Shown here: positions 9,951 to 22,995 of the stretch, in pieces | Layout of the letters: the number at the start of each line of letters is the position of its first letter | Numbering within the stretch: the first letter of the stretch is position 1 | DNA from: Spirodela intermedia | Lineage: Eukaryota; Streptophyta; Magnoliopsida; Alismatales; Araceae | Reading direction: 5' to 3' | Length of the DNA stretch: 64,000 nucleotides | NCBI GenBank assembly: GCA_902729315.2 | Contig: LR746268.1 | Span: 64,501-128,500 of the forward strand | Program-made: the position numbers and the translations under genes | Notes under the pieces: generated by a model | What the model saw: only the letters and a program-made list of their open reading frames with translations | Databases searched by the model: none | What the model was told of the DNA's origin: nothing

Positions 9951-12200
9951 AACAAGTTATCATCCAAAATGCATACTTCTAACCTTTAGTTATACTTTAG
10001 TTCAAATCTTTCTGCTCTCGTGAGAGTTGTCTTTGATAATATGTATGAATATTTTTAAGTAATCAATTTACATATTTGTCTTTATTTTCAAGCTAGAATA
10101 TTAATAAATCTTCATTATTATGAGTTAATAATTATTTAATAGTTAGTTAATGATATGTTTTACATATTAACTCATGATAAATAATCTTATATTTATGTTA
10201 AATCAAGAAAATAAGTTTTTATGTGACTAACTTTGGGTAATTATGTATTTTATATGATTTTTAGATTCATGATTTCAATTGAAAGTAAAAGAAAAGAAAA
10301 GAAAATAAATAAATAGTATTAAAGAAAGGTCCTACTAACCAGATGTCACTTGGCAACTGACCCAAAAGGAACTGCATGAGAGTGAGAAACAGAGTTGAGG
10401 AAGCCACAAGCTAAATTCAAGTGGCTAAGGGACCCATGTATGGCACGTGTATCACTCCCCTTCCAAGTCACTTAGGGCCAACCGAGTGTGGGGCAAGGAA
10501 TGTTTGTACACATGTATTTATAAGGTCAAACTAGATTTCATGGTCCCCTCTCCCTAAGGGTGTTCTAGCCATTAGATTTTTTGGGAGATGGCACTTGAAA
10601 CTAGAATGAAGCTCATAATTATGTTGATCTGAAAACCTCTGAAACAACTAGTGTTTGACTAATATGTGGACAAAGTATATCATCAAAATAATGTCAAAAA
10701 TACCCCCACATTAAGATAAGGTAACATAGTCATATGTTTAATATCTAAAGGTATTTTGGTAATTAGTTGAACCTCTCTCACATAGCAAGTGACTAACAAA
10801 GGTTCAAATATCAACAATGTCAAAATTCATGATTTTTATCTATTTAAACTCTGTAATTTTCTTACATAGTACCAATTAATGATCGAGTTGTGAGAATCAC
10901 TTGATCATCAATAGAAACTTTGTTAATGATATTTTTGAATCATATTAACAACTAACCAAAAAATTTAGATAAAAAAGTCACAAAATTTTAGAGAAAATCA
11001 TTTCCGATTGATCATCGAAGGCACCGTAGTTGAGAATAGCACATTTCATTAAGATACTTGTCCTAGTCTCTTCAGAACGTTCTAAATACAAGACAAGACT
11101 CTTCTTACTACAGAGACTTAAGAAGAAAGTTTCCTAAGATGTGCCCTTCAGCTCAGCTCTACAAGAAAGCCATCGAATACTAATCACCATTGAACTTTTA
11201 TTTTACTACATGACAGTCATCAAAAATGCTTCATCAACCTCTACCTTTGCCCTTTGGATTTTACATGAGAATGTAAAGAAAGTTCACGTTGAGTGCAACC
11301 AAGAAGAGCTTTTGAGGCTATGGGCATTGCTCGAAGATCTTTTTAAACACCCAAAATTCTAACAATTATGTCACAATGGTGAAACTCTATATTTGGTGTT
11401 TTAGATTTGATTAGTCTTTAAATTACTATTTTTGTAATTTAAATTTAAATTTAAATTCTCTTTTAGTCAATTATAGTTCATTTGACATTTATAAACCTCA
11501 ATTTTATTAATTAAATTGTACATAATCATTTATCTAGTAATTATCAGGTTGACCTTTATTTCTTCTTGAATCATTGCTCTTCGCATACCAACATCATTCT
11601 TTTGTCAGTGCTTGAATTTTTTTCTAAATTTTAAAGATATTTTCTTTTAATCTTTTAGTCTAAAAATTATATTAAAAAAACTTTGAGAAAAAAATTAAAA
11701 TTTTATTTGATATTATATTGCATCACCATGATCTACTTGGAAACTATTTTTGAAGCTTTCTATCAAATTATAATTGATATATTCAGTCAAAACAACTTCT
11801 AAATATCTAAAATGGATCTTTTTCTAGTTTTACACATTTAAAATTTATGTGATTTATGATATGATAATTAAGTTATGCTATGTATCATCATTAAACTTTC
11901 ATTTCCTCCATGTACTCCAATGAAATATTACCATCAAAAGTATGTAAGGAAGTCATTTAGCTTTTATCTAGTCCATGTATTCTACCGATGAATTATCATC
12001 CAAAATTCATACTTATGACCTTCAATCATATTTAAGCTCAAATCTCCTAGCTCTCGTAAGAGTTCAACTTGATAATATATATAGAAACTTTTAACTAATC
12101 AATTAACATATTTTTCTTCAAAGTCAAGTTAGGATGTTCAACTTATCATTTTTTTCTCCTTTGTGTAGTTACTTTATGAGTTCAAATCACATTAAATAGT
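9950..12200 (+). mobile_element. Decayed repeat element, copy A (LTR-like)
   Basis: This stretch shares an ordered series of diverged blocks with the minus strand of 58.6-56.9 kb. 10150-10310 matches 58520-58350 (AACTCATGATAAATA, then GGGTAATTATGTG/A). 10440-10530 matches 58250-58130 (GCACGTGT, then TGGGGCAA, then TTGTACA). 11001-11030 matches 57845-57817 (TCCGATTGATC). 11640-11880 matches about 57160-56930 (GATATTATATT(G/A)CATC, then AATTATAATTGATATAT, then ACTTCTAAATATC). Order and approximate spacing are conserved, so both are copies of one element. A TATTTATAA box lies near 10516. No protein domain was found, consistent with an LTR or non-autonomous element. A further partial copy of the 9960-10095 segment recurs at about 11995-12137. 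CpG sites present in copy B are mostly TG or CA here, indicating older decay. Confidence 0.6.
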
Positions 12201-13762
12201 ATATTTTCTTGATTTTTAAAATATTTTTTATGTTAACACATGTGATTACAATGCTTAGGTGTAATATTCGAATCATGCAAGTAACTTAGTTTTCAAGAAT
12301 ATATATGAGACTTTGTCACACAAGTTAACACATGTTATATATTTCGAGAATGTTGCATTACATTATTTCAACATAAAAAGATATTTTAAGAGTGTAACTC
12401 TTTAGATTTGTTATTAGCCATATGATCATATCAATCATCATTACATTATATATGTTTTGAATATTTCTCAAATATATTTTACTTATGATATAATTTATTG
12501 TGATGGATAGAAGTGATTCAATTGATTTTTAATAAATTATTTAATAATAATTCATTAAAAAAAAATTAATATGTGCCAAAACTAATATATACATTTATAT
12601 GTCATGTAGGAGAGTAACTCACAATCACCATTATTGTTGTCGCCACTACTATGTATTGTTCCTTGCTCTTCTACTCATTGTGTTTCCTCTTATATTGTCC
12701 TCTCTCTCATGAGTCTCTTTCTCTCTCCTTTCTCTTCTTTTAAATACCCCCCATTATAATAAGTTGGTATAGGGCTTCATAGTGGGCCTACTATAATCAA
12801 GCTGCTATTTGGCCCAATATTGTCTTAAAATTTCTATAAAAATCATAAAAAATTTAATTTGTCATCTTCTATTTTTTTTCCATATAAACAATATATATTT
12901 CTTCATCTCTTAGAGAGAAATAAACAATAAATAAAATAATTTATGATTTAATAAAATGAACACGTTGTAAAATATGTAAAACTTGATAGTTTATGTATGT
13001 ATTGCAGTAAGTGGTTTGGAATCACATGAGAATAGGTTTCCTTTAAATGTATGCTCCAATTAAAATATTTACATCATAATTGTATAAAATATTCATGACC
13101 TATCATATAATGATGAGGCTTTATTAGCAACCATGTACATATGTAACATAACATAGATATGTCTATTAGTAAAATGCCTTTAAGCTGCAAACATGTCATA
13201 ACTAGAGAAAAGTATAGAATAATGATCTAAATTTTATGCTGATATGAAAGTTTCTTGAAAAAAAAACCTGAAATCTAAAATCCTAAATCATAAATTGTGT
13301 TGATTGTTATTTTCCTTTATATTTAAGTACCATCAAAGAGAGACAAATGATTGTTTGATTATTATTTTAGTTTCCTATTTCTTTCAATCGATACGAGTTT
13401 TAGTAGAGAATGAATCCATTGTTCATTCATGCACACTCACTTGAGCAAAATAGTATTTGAGCTTCACAATTTTAAGAAGGATTCAGTTTCTTCATAGAAA
13501 TCTTACCAAACACTTTCTTCCCTTTGATGAAAAAAGTACATTTTATATTTAATCATCCTTGAAATTGCAGTATTCTGAAAATTTCTTCACAAAGTCCCCA
13601 AACACTATGCGAGTATCATGATTGTGGAAATACCTCTTTACAGGCCCTATTCAACCCTCTTTTCCAACCACGGTGTCTGCCTTTCGGATCAAAATACTCT
13701 TTCCAACCACTAGGCCTATAAGTCGCTATGGGAGTCCGCATGGAGCTATCAATGAGCCCCTG
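12201..13762. other. AT-rich DNA, no gene recognised
   Basis: AT-rich with many stops. The only structured piece is a relative of the 8.7-kb tandem repeat at about 12598-12650. From about 13620 base composition rises towards the LIMR gene. Confidence 0.5.
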
Positions 13763-13813
13763 AGCGATAGTGGCTGTAAGTTCCGTTCCTATGTGACATG
13801 TAGAGGATGAATC
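13763..13813 (-). repeat. Right arm of perfect 51-bp inverted repeat
   Basis: Exact reverse complement of 8880-8930 over 51 bases. It marks the transition from the AT-rich arm to the GC-rich upstream region of the LIMR gene. Confidence 0.9.
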
Positions 13814-14539
13814 TGGCCCACGTACTAGCCACTCCTCTCTACAAATCTGGCCCTGAAGAGACTCGGCCCGATGTATGGGCGTCTCTTAAGGGCCCATGCG
13901 CATCGTAGTTGCGGACCATAATATCCTCCCGGTGCCAGGTCCGCCCGTGTTTTGGAATGGACCAGGCCTATTTGGCCAGGCTGGCCGGACCAGATTGGCT
14001 CAATCGTTCTGGTTTGGGATGACGCGCCACGGCCGGGGCCACCCGATCCGGGTCCGATTCCCCCCACTGCGTATCGACGGTCCAAAGAATTCCAGTTAAG
14101 AGAAAGAAAGAAAAAAGCGGTCGGGATTACAGCGAAGCACGCCCAGGTCGTCTCTGGGAGAAAGAGGGGCGGGGCGTACGGCAGGCAGGCAGGCAGGAGG
14201 AGGAAGGGCGCGCAGGCGAGGGCTGTAGGCAAGGGGAGCTCGGACGCGGCTGCCTCCGGTGGGCAACAAGGCCACCCTTCCTCCCCGTGGGAACTCACGC
14301 CACCATTCCTTCCTGTCGGGCTTCTATCGTACAGTCAAGCTACCACGCGAAGGAGCCGTCGTCCGTTCTCGGCTGGGGCCCTGCGCGACAGAACGGACCT
14401 TGGAAAGAAAAGGAGGGAGCCGTCGAAAGTGGGGGAGGGGGACTGCCGTCCTCGCCGCCGGGATAGATCCGATCGACCACATTCATCCCGCTCTGATCTG
14501 ATCGCCGGATAGGGGAGGGCGCGCGAGCAGGAGACCGAA
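13814..14539 (+). promoter_or_regulatory. Upstream region and leader of the LIMR gene
   Basis: GC-rich sequence directly before the LIMR start codon. It holds TGGCCCAC/GGGCCCAT elements (13813-13900) resembling the site II/TCP-type motifs common in plant housekeeping promoters. No canonical TATA box is seen. Long ORFs on both strands here are by-products of high GC content. The 3' part probably forms the 5' untranslated leader; the transcription start cannot be placed from sequence. Confidence 0.45.
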
Positions 14540-17500
14540 ATGGGGGACTTTAATTTGGCCTTGGTGGTGATAGCGGCGGTGGTGTGCTTTCTTGTGCTCC
14601 TCTTCAACGTTTACTTGCTCATCAACTACCAACATCCCGATGACGCAAACCAGGCTTATTTCCCAAAGGCAGTGGTGGTCTTCGGGCTGACAGTCGCCGC
14701 CATCTCGATACTTATGCTCCCCGCCGATGTTGCCAACAGGCAGGCATGCCGCCGTGCAATATACAATGGAGCCTGCAACCTTACTCTTCCCATGAAGGAA
14801 CTCTGGCTTGCTGTCTACATAATTGATGCCGTTCTCGTCTTTTTCGTTATCCCTTTTGCCATGTTCTACTACGAGGGCGACCAGGACAAGTCCGTAATTG
14901 CTTTCGTGTCATTCTGTTATCGTAATATCATTAAGGGATTTGTTATTCTTGCTGATCTCGATTCTGCCTTCTTTCAGGAGCGTGCTAAAGAGGTTAAAGA
15001 GTGCACTGTTGTGGGTTTTTCTCTCTGCTCTGATCTGTGGTCTCGTTCTTGGGATCCTATATGGTTTGTTCGTCTAAACCCCCTTCTTTGTTGGGTTTCC
15101 TTTGAAAACATTCTTAGTAGTCTCTGTTGAACACCGAGGCAACATCTAGGCCTGGCCTAAGCATTTTTTTTTCTCTATTCCTTCATTGTAGACCCATCCA
15201 TCCTAATGCACTGGTTAGCGGCTAGCAGAAAACTACTTCAGAATGGTTGCATTCAGAGAAACGTGTCTGACCACTGAGCCAGTTATCGTGTTAATATGAC
15301 CTGATGGGCTTACAGAAGCCTTCTATTGTTTCCTTGAACTAAAAATAAAATAAAATAAAAAGCGAAAGGGAGTGGGACGGTTTTAGGGATGTAACTTCTC
15401 GGTCAGGATATTCATTCCTTCTTCCAGTGGTTTCGGTGATGAGATGCCTTCTGATTGAGTTTCTTTGAATCTCAACAATCACTTCAAAATTCATTTACCC
15501 TTTTTTTTCCCATCATTCATTTGCTGTCGCCACATTTGGGTTTCATGATATTTTCAACTTTTACCAGCCAACAGAGTATTTCTTATATTTTATATTTGTG
15601 ATATGATCCCCTGGAAGACGATTTTAGTTTCATTATTGGTTCAATATTGAGAACCAACATGGTTGTTCAGTTAGAACTGTACCCTATGAGATTCCAGCCT
15701 GTAAGAATGAAGGGTTTCTGAGGTGGGATTTTAGTTTGAAGTGTGTTTTCTACTGCGTTAACTCAGTACTATTTCTTATTATGTGGAGAATCCCTTCTCT
15801 AATTTTTATTAAAAATAATGTCTAGATAGTTCACTAAGCAGTGAGAATTCAAAGACCAGAGGCAGAAATTGTAAAAATAGTTTTCGAAACTCAGGATGGT
15901 TGCCATCAAGATTTCAAATGAAAAAGGAGAGAGATCGAGCAGATTAACATCTCCTGTGCGGGGCTGTCACCCATGAATTGCGAAAACAAAACATTTGAAT
16001 CTATGAAAAATTAAAATATGTGACTTGTGATTTTTAATGATTTTTTATGAGCTATGCTTGAAGATATCTGTATTTATGTCTATATATCGTTATTGGTTTT
16101 TACTTGACCTTATCAGGGTTCGTGGGGAAGTTGGATTTCACAGTGAGACACCTCTCTTCATCCGCCACAGACTTCACAGGTGATTGGACCAGATTTACCA
16201 GCAATGTACCTTGCACTAGTGGTACAGTACGTCAGGTGTGTCTCTTTTTCAATGATATATTTCCTAGTATATTTTTTTATATGTTTTTTCTGGCATTAAT
16301 TATGGGGAAATTTGTTGAAACCCGTCGCCATCTGACATGGGCTATCTAGGTGTCACTACTTATTGGATTATTTCAGATTATCAACTCAAATTCACCCTGC
16401 TCTGACTTAGTTGAAATAAAGAAGATTTAGATTATCAAAAGTAGTGATCGGGTGGCATGGGTAGTGCACCACTGTCTATGCTTGTTGCCAATTCGCTTCA
16501 AATTTAACATCTATTTGGATCTATATTACCTAGGGTTACTGGACTGAAGCTCCTTGATTTATCATCATCCCTTCCAAAGTTTATGACGAAAGTGAGCTGT
16601 ATGTTGGCTGATGTCATCTTGCAAGTGCCGTGATGAAGGTGCTTATTCACGCACTGCTGTCCTGGGGTTACCTTTGAGTTCTGCAGTTCCAAGTCTATGA
16701 TTCCCTTTTGACTTTGGAGATTGAGTCTATAAAACCCTTGTGATGTTGCCATATATCTGGTTTCCAACCTAGCCTCCTCTGAGTAAAGTTAAATCATTTA
16801 GTCTACTTTCTGATCACAATGAACGTTGACACAGCCAATTTGGAATACTCCATCTTTAGCCAGAAAGATAAACAGCATTTTGTACGTGTGGACATGTAGT
16901 TTATGGATAGATTGGCGTTGTCTTTAATATGGAAGGACGCATGAAGAATATTTACAGGAGATGATGCTATGATAATTCTTTTTATTTATTTATTTATTTT
17001 GTTTTCTGAACGTACTTTGTTTGTTTTTCCAGTGTGCTGCATACTCAGTAGGTGCTTCTTCAGAATCTACCTGGAAAATGAGGTCTTCGTTTCCAGAATA
17101 TGTTGTTGCTCTGGCTACAATTGTTGGATCAGTGCTTTTTACTGTATGCTCTGCACTTTGAACCTTCTTTCTACTACACTAACATAATGGAAGAATTGTA
17201 TTGTCACTTTTGCTCGCTTTTATTTTAACAGTTGTATTTCTAATGTAAGATATGAACTGCATGGCTACTTCATACAGAGGTTTTCCTCGCTTACACAGTA
17301 TGCTCTGTATGTCAAACCGCCTTTCTACTACACTAGCATAATGAACGTCATGTACTGTCATTTTCGGTCACTTACATTTCAAGCGTTGTATCTCTTGTTT
17401 AAAATATTAACTGCATAGTTACTTCATCAAAAGTTTTGGAGTCAATAAATTCTTTGTAAAAATATGATAAAATATGCAATACGCCCGTACAATTTTCCCT

Positions 17501-20500
17501 CTTTGAAGAATTAATGACATGTTATTTCTTTGTTTGGCAATAGATTTTCGGAGGTGTTGGTATCTTTTCCCTTCCACTAGGGCTTATATTCTCATTTATT
17601 CGACGCCCCAAAGCTGTCATCACTCGTTCACAATATATCAAGGTATTCATGTGGCACTATGTTGAGTCTTTATTTTGTTTATAATGTCTTTTACTTCCAC
17701 CAACTCATAGCGATTTGTTTCTGGGCATTGCTGTGGAAAATCTCTAGGAGGCAACTGAACTTGGTAAGAGAGCCAAGGAGCTAAAGAAAGCAGCAGATGC
17801 ACTTCGTGAGGAAGAGCGAAGTGGTTCCAAAGGGAAAAAGTGGCGCAAGAATGTAAAAGTGGTTGAAAAGGTGGGATCATACTTATGTGGCATATTTTTC
17901 TTAACAATTAGGTGCATTTTCTGTTGCTCTAAACTTTTGCACATTAATTTCTACATTATTCTTATTATCTTGTTTAGGATTTTTCTCAATTTGGAGGTTA
18001 ATCTCTATCTTCTTTTTTTTAATATTCACAATTTGATGAAGTAGATTGGTAGAATAGGACTTATTCCATTGAACATTGGCTATGATTAGTGGAAGATGAT
18101 GATCATGATGATGGCAATCCAAGGAATTTTAGAATTTTGGAAAATTTTTCTTGTGGTCACCTTTTCGAATTTGTGGAGAGAAATTTGGTTACTGATAGGA
18201 ACAGGTTGAATAGGAGGTGATTCTTATTTCGGTGACTCAAAATTCTGAATGTTTTGAATTTTGTTCACTTCCACATTTTTAATGACAATGGTAACATTAA
18301 TGTCAACGTACTATGTTGTTCTCTGAGAAATTTGAGATTTTTGGTCCTTATAGGAGTTGCTTTTGCTGGAGGATGACATGAAAGCATTGGAGGAGATGTA
18401 TCCTCAAGGGGAAAAGGTGACGTTTTTAGAAGCTACACTCTAAATTGTCCCCTGGGCATGAAATGTTTCTTGACATTTTTTTTCTTCTTCTACTTAGGCT
18501 GAGGCTTCCTGGGCTTTAACTGTCCTTGGATATTTGGCAAAGCTTGTTCTAGGAGTTTTGGGGTGAGAACTAAATGCACGAAGGTCCTTCATTTCTTGTT
18601 CTTATAAATGGGGCCAACTTGATTTGCTTTAAACCGCGACTGTTGAATATTTCATGATTGTCGAAACTTCTAAGGATAAATTTTTTTTTTTGAATGATCT
18701 ATTCAACTAATCAAATGAGCTTTTGGGGAACAGATCTCATATGTTTATTTAGACTTCAAGCCTCTTGTGAACATTTGGTAAGCCAATCATTCGATCCAAT
18801 TCTGTGTCTTTCTACGTATTTGACCCATAAATGAGGCTCCTAACATGGAGAAAAAGTCCTTATACTTGTAAAATGATATATAAAGGTTTTTATGAGAACC
18901 AACCAAAAATTAAATGGGCGCCAAGTGTTGACCACGTGCGCATATTTCAGTTCATTAAAGTATTTTTTTTTATTTGTGGCTTTACTGACCTTTCCATGCA
19001 ATATATCTTCTCTTATTTTTTTCGATTAAATGCATTTGAGTGCCAGTTTATTGAATTTTATAATAGATAGTTATACCCGTTTCCGTGTTAGATACGGGTG
19101 TCAGATTTCTACGCACCATTTTTTAGGAATCAAATTGTCCAAGTCAAATGAACCAATAATGTTAACGTATTGATAATTTTAGTTTCATGTTTTTATTATA
19201 CTAGCTTAAAAAGGTGATAGCTTAAAGAGGAGGATGCGAGCATTTTTTCATTAGCAGTATATCCTCAATAATGATGGAAGTTAGTTTCTGTGCAAAACCT
19301 ACATTCCCGAGTATATTTCTAGGAGTCTTTATGATCTCCTTGATATTTTTTTTGGTGTTTAAGCCTGAGCACAATCATCATCTTCATGAACTCCTTCTGA
19401 TTCAAATAGAAGCTCGTTCCTTTCTAGTTGTATGCTCCTGCATTGGCTTTCATTTTTATTCCAGCTTCGTCCTCACGTACTCCCATCTGCGCAGATTGTG
19501 TGTGTGGGGGGGAGGGGGAGGTTTAGAATTGCTAGAACATCAGAATCACTGGTTTTTGGGCAGGAGATTGCTGCAGGGAATAGTAATACAATGGAAGACA
19601 GGCTTGCGTTGTAGGAGTAACGGGAATCGAGTTGCTTCGAGAGTAAACCCAGGCAAGGTCTGGAGCTGAGTATCACGCATTTCAATCTCTTGCTGGAAGT
19701 GTACCATCCATTGGCGGTTTCAATTTCGTTTTGGTCCTGGGGGGAAACCAGTTGACTGTGCCAGAGGGTGAGATCCAAAGAATTGGTGAACCAGAGAAGA
19801 AGAGAAAATGGAAGGAGACCAAGGAAAGGAAAAGGCGAAGAAAATAAGATGAGAAAACTGAAGTCGGAAGATGGGGGAAACAAAATGAGAAAATGAAAGG
19901 GATGTAAGGAATAACTGAAGATTAAAAGGCAAGGGAGGAGAGAAATAAAAAACAATGTTGATGGTGGACTCACAGTTGGTCTAGGCATGGGATTAACTCC
20001 TGTTATCACACCTCATAATCTCCTTTGTATCTTCTTCTGCTTCCGGGCAGAATCAGAACTGGAAGATGCTAAGAGCTGAAGAATAACTGAGGTGGTACAT
20101 TCTATGAAACAAACGCCTAATAAATTTACCCATGACTTAGCGAACGAGCCAATTAGTCTTGCATTACTTTGCAGTTTCGGAAAAGCACATTTTTTAATTA
20201 CAAGGCAGCTATATTTCGAAAATAGGAAATAATGGATCGTTTCTGGTTTTCACCCAAAGATTGGCTAGTCTTACTCAGATTTTAACTAATCAGTCCCCCA
20301 TCCTTCTAAAAGTCATCAATAATTCAATGAATGAAGCAGCTGGTAATTTTACATGCAGCTTCTTCTAGTTTTTAAACAAAAGTTATTTTTTAATTAAGGT
20401 CAGTTTCATTTCTGGAAATTAACAAACTTTATCTCTTCTGGTTTCCACGTGAAATTCGGCATGTTATAAAAAGATTTGACTTTTGACGTAGATGTTGGGG

Positions 20501-22846
20501 ATATCTGATATTCTCCATATCAAAAAAGTATTCGAACTTCACTTTTCAGACACCATTTTGCGCATTCTTGTTTTACCATAATCTCCTTGTCCTTTTTCTA
20601 GTGAAAGCAGTACAGTCGCAATTCAGTAAGGATTTACGTCAGGAGTTTTGATGAGAAGGGGGTGGGATCTGCGATGTTCTTTTAACCTGATTTCGAGGTT
20701 ATTCAGAGTTCTTTTCAGGCCTGGGTATCTTTGATGCCAGAAAATATCTAGTCCAAGATCTGGTGTTTTTGCCGCACAGTACCTTTAGAGCTTCAATGGA
20801 TTGATCAAATACGTGGTAAATAGGGTTACATATTTGAGGTTCTCGTGCCATTTCTCACATGGCGTTCACTGCTGGTGTTAAACCAGATAATTCACCCTGG
20901 TGGAGCGCTTCAGCCCCAGAGCCTGGGGATTATTTTCAGATTGAATGATTATTCCTATATGTAGACACCTGCAAAAAGTGTTTACTGGGGGAATGTGTGT
21001 ACACTTGATCTGCTGTGGACTGGTGAACTTTATGGTTGTGTTTTTCTGTGGGCTATCTCCTGTAGGCTAACCGTGCAGCCACTTTGTCACGGCACGTCGT
21101 ATTAACGTAGGCCAGCCGTCACCAGCGAATTTCACCTTGGCGAAAAATAAAACCCTTTCCGAAAAGCTCACCTTATAGCAAAAGCAGGAGTTATCAAAGA
21201 AAATATCCCTCCATTGCGCCAAGAGATGTGTACAGTTGGAACTATCGTCTTCTTGATTCCGTTTTTTTTTCATATCAAATTTCTGCAATTTGATAATGCT
21301 TCTGTGTTAATGAGTCCCTCGTTTTCATACTATGACGAGGAATTTTTTCTGGGTCCCATTTTATTTTACCCTGTGGAGAATGGTGCTCGGGCATAATTCT
21401 GCAAACATGTACCTTATCTTGCAGGTTTGTGGTATCTGTGGCTTGGGTTGTGCATATAGTCATATACTCATTGATCGATCCTCCTGTTTCTGCTTTCCTG
21501 AATGAAGTTTTTATCAAACTGGATGATGTATGGGGTACGTAATGAACATCATCTTATCATAAGCTTCCCGGTTGTCTTTTAAGAGATTCATGGCTCTTAC
21601 TGGAATCGTGTGATTGTGCCAGGGCTCTTGGGGACAGCCGCATTTGCGTTTTTCTGCTTCTACCTTCTCCTCGCAGTAATTGCAGGGGCCATGATGCTCG
21701 GGCTGAAATTAGTTTTTGTGACGATTCATCCGATGAAGTAATTTCTATTTCCAACCTGCATCATCTTTTCAAGATGGTCTCTCTTTTTTTCTTTTTTTTC
21801 TTTTTTTTTTTGTTGATCTCACTAGTTGCAGGCTAATATACCTCGTACCATTTGTGACCCAGGTGGGGTGGAACTCTGATGAACTCGTTTCTCTTCAACG
21901 TGGGACTCATTCTGCTGTGCTCTATCAGGTCCGCTAGGCAGCCATCCTGATAAAGATTAATTCCGCTCGATCTAACTAGCTGTGGGTGCGATGTGGTGGT
22001 GCTGTCTCACCATCTTGAACCGGGCTCGTCTCCTGTGTGGTGTGGGGAAGCTAAGCTGCCCACAGGTTCTCGTGGGGCACAACGCCCCACGAGGACGATT
22101 TCTGAATTTTCCCATCCTCACCGGGGAACATGAGGGATCCTTGTTCCCAGTTTATTTTTTGTTAGAATTTACACGCATTGAACTCTTTTCTGTGCTTGGA
22201 ACGGTCCCCCTACTCACGGCATTTTTTTTTCTGTGCGTCTTACGTTTGTGTTGCGCAGTGTGATACAGTTTTGTTCGACGGCGTTCGGTTACTATGCTCG
22301 AGCGACTGCTGCCCAAGAAATATTCGGTCACACGCTGCAGTCCCTTCGTGGAATCAAGTATCTGTACAAGTAAGTCACAACCCGTTGGAGGGAGGATCTG
22401 ACGACGGCCCTTCCTTTTCCCCTTCGCGCAGATTCCTTTTTTATTTTATTATTTTATTTTATTAATATTTTATTATTATTATTATTGTTGCTTTTGCTGG
22501 CTGGCATAAGATGCAGATCGAGGTGCTCATGTGGCTCTGTTCATGCGCAGGTACAACGTGTTCCAATACGCGTTTGTGGGTTTCGCTGCGCTCACGCTCG
22601 TGTACTATCTGGCATTTGTAAGTCGAGCTTCGAAATGTGGCTTCTTCATCACCATATTATTATTATTATTATTATTATTACTAGTAGTAATGATGGTGAT
22701 GATGTGATTGATGATAAAGGCAACAATAGCCGGTGAAATCCGGCGGATGGAGGTCAGGTGACTAAACTTGTGGAGGGTTGTTTTGCGTTTGGTCCCAGGG
22801 ATGGAGGAAGAGGAAGCCGAGCGGCAGGCTCCAGCTTTCAACTTGA
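14540..22846 (+). CDS. LIMR family (LMBR1-like) multi-pass membrane protein
   Basis: Plant LMBR1/limbin-receptor-like protein of about nine membrane segments; relatives sit in endomembranes and their biochemical role is poorly defined. The coding exons I assign are 14540-14889, 14978-15063, 16117-16235, 17033-17143, 17544-17642, 17748-17870, 18354-18416, 18498-18562, 21425-21534, 21623-21737, 21863-21928, 22259-22369, 22551-22617 and 22799-22846. All junctions are GT-AG and phases match, giving 510 residues, essentially the usual family length. Diagnostic segments are the N-terminus MGDFNLAL, YQHPDDANQAYFPK, LPADVANRQACR, the central FPEYVVALATIVGS and FIRRPKAVITRSQYIK, a charged cytosolic loop (EATELGKRAKELKKAADAL) and the tail WRKRKPSGRLQLST. 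Intron 8 (18563-21424) is 2.9 kb, far longer than the others. Nothing indicates loss of function. Confidence 0.95.
22440..22690. repeat. (TTA)n simple repeats in LIMR introns 12 and 13
   Basis: ATT/TTA triplet tracts at about 22441-22490 and 22655-22681 flank the 67-bp exon 13 (22551-22617). Confidence 0.8.
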
Positions 22847-22928
22847 GGGAGAGGCCCCGTTTCTACTGCTGTGGTGTCGCCGCCACCCGGCCACGCCAGT
22901 CGATCGATCAGCGTTTCTCTGGTTTTGA

Positions 22929-22995
<67 letters not shown>

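Noticed and set aside
13825-14512. Overlapping ORFs of 157 and 186 codons upstream of LIMR
   Set aside because: Both strands are open because of high GC content; the region is the promoter and leader of LIMR.
19473-20009. 178-codon minus-strand ORF inside LIMR intron 8
   Set aside because: Phe/Leu/Ser-rich product of a purine-rich tract on the other strand; no domain and no splice support.
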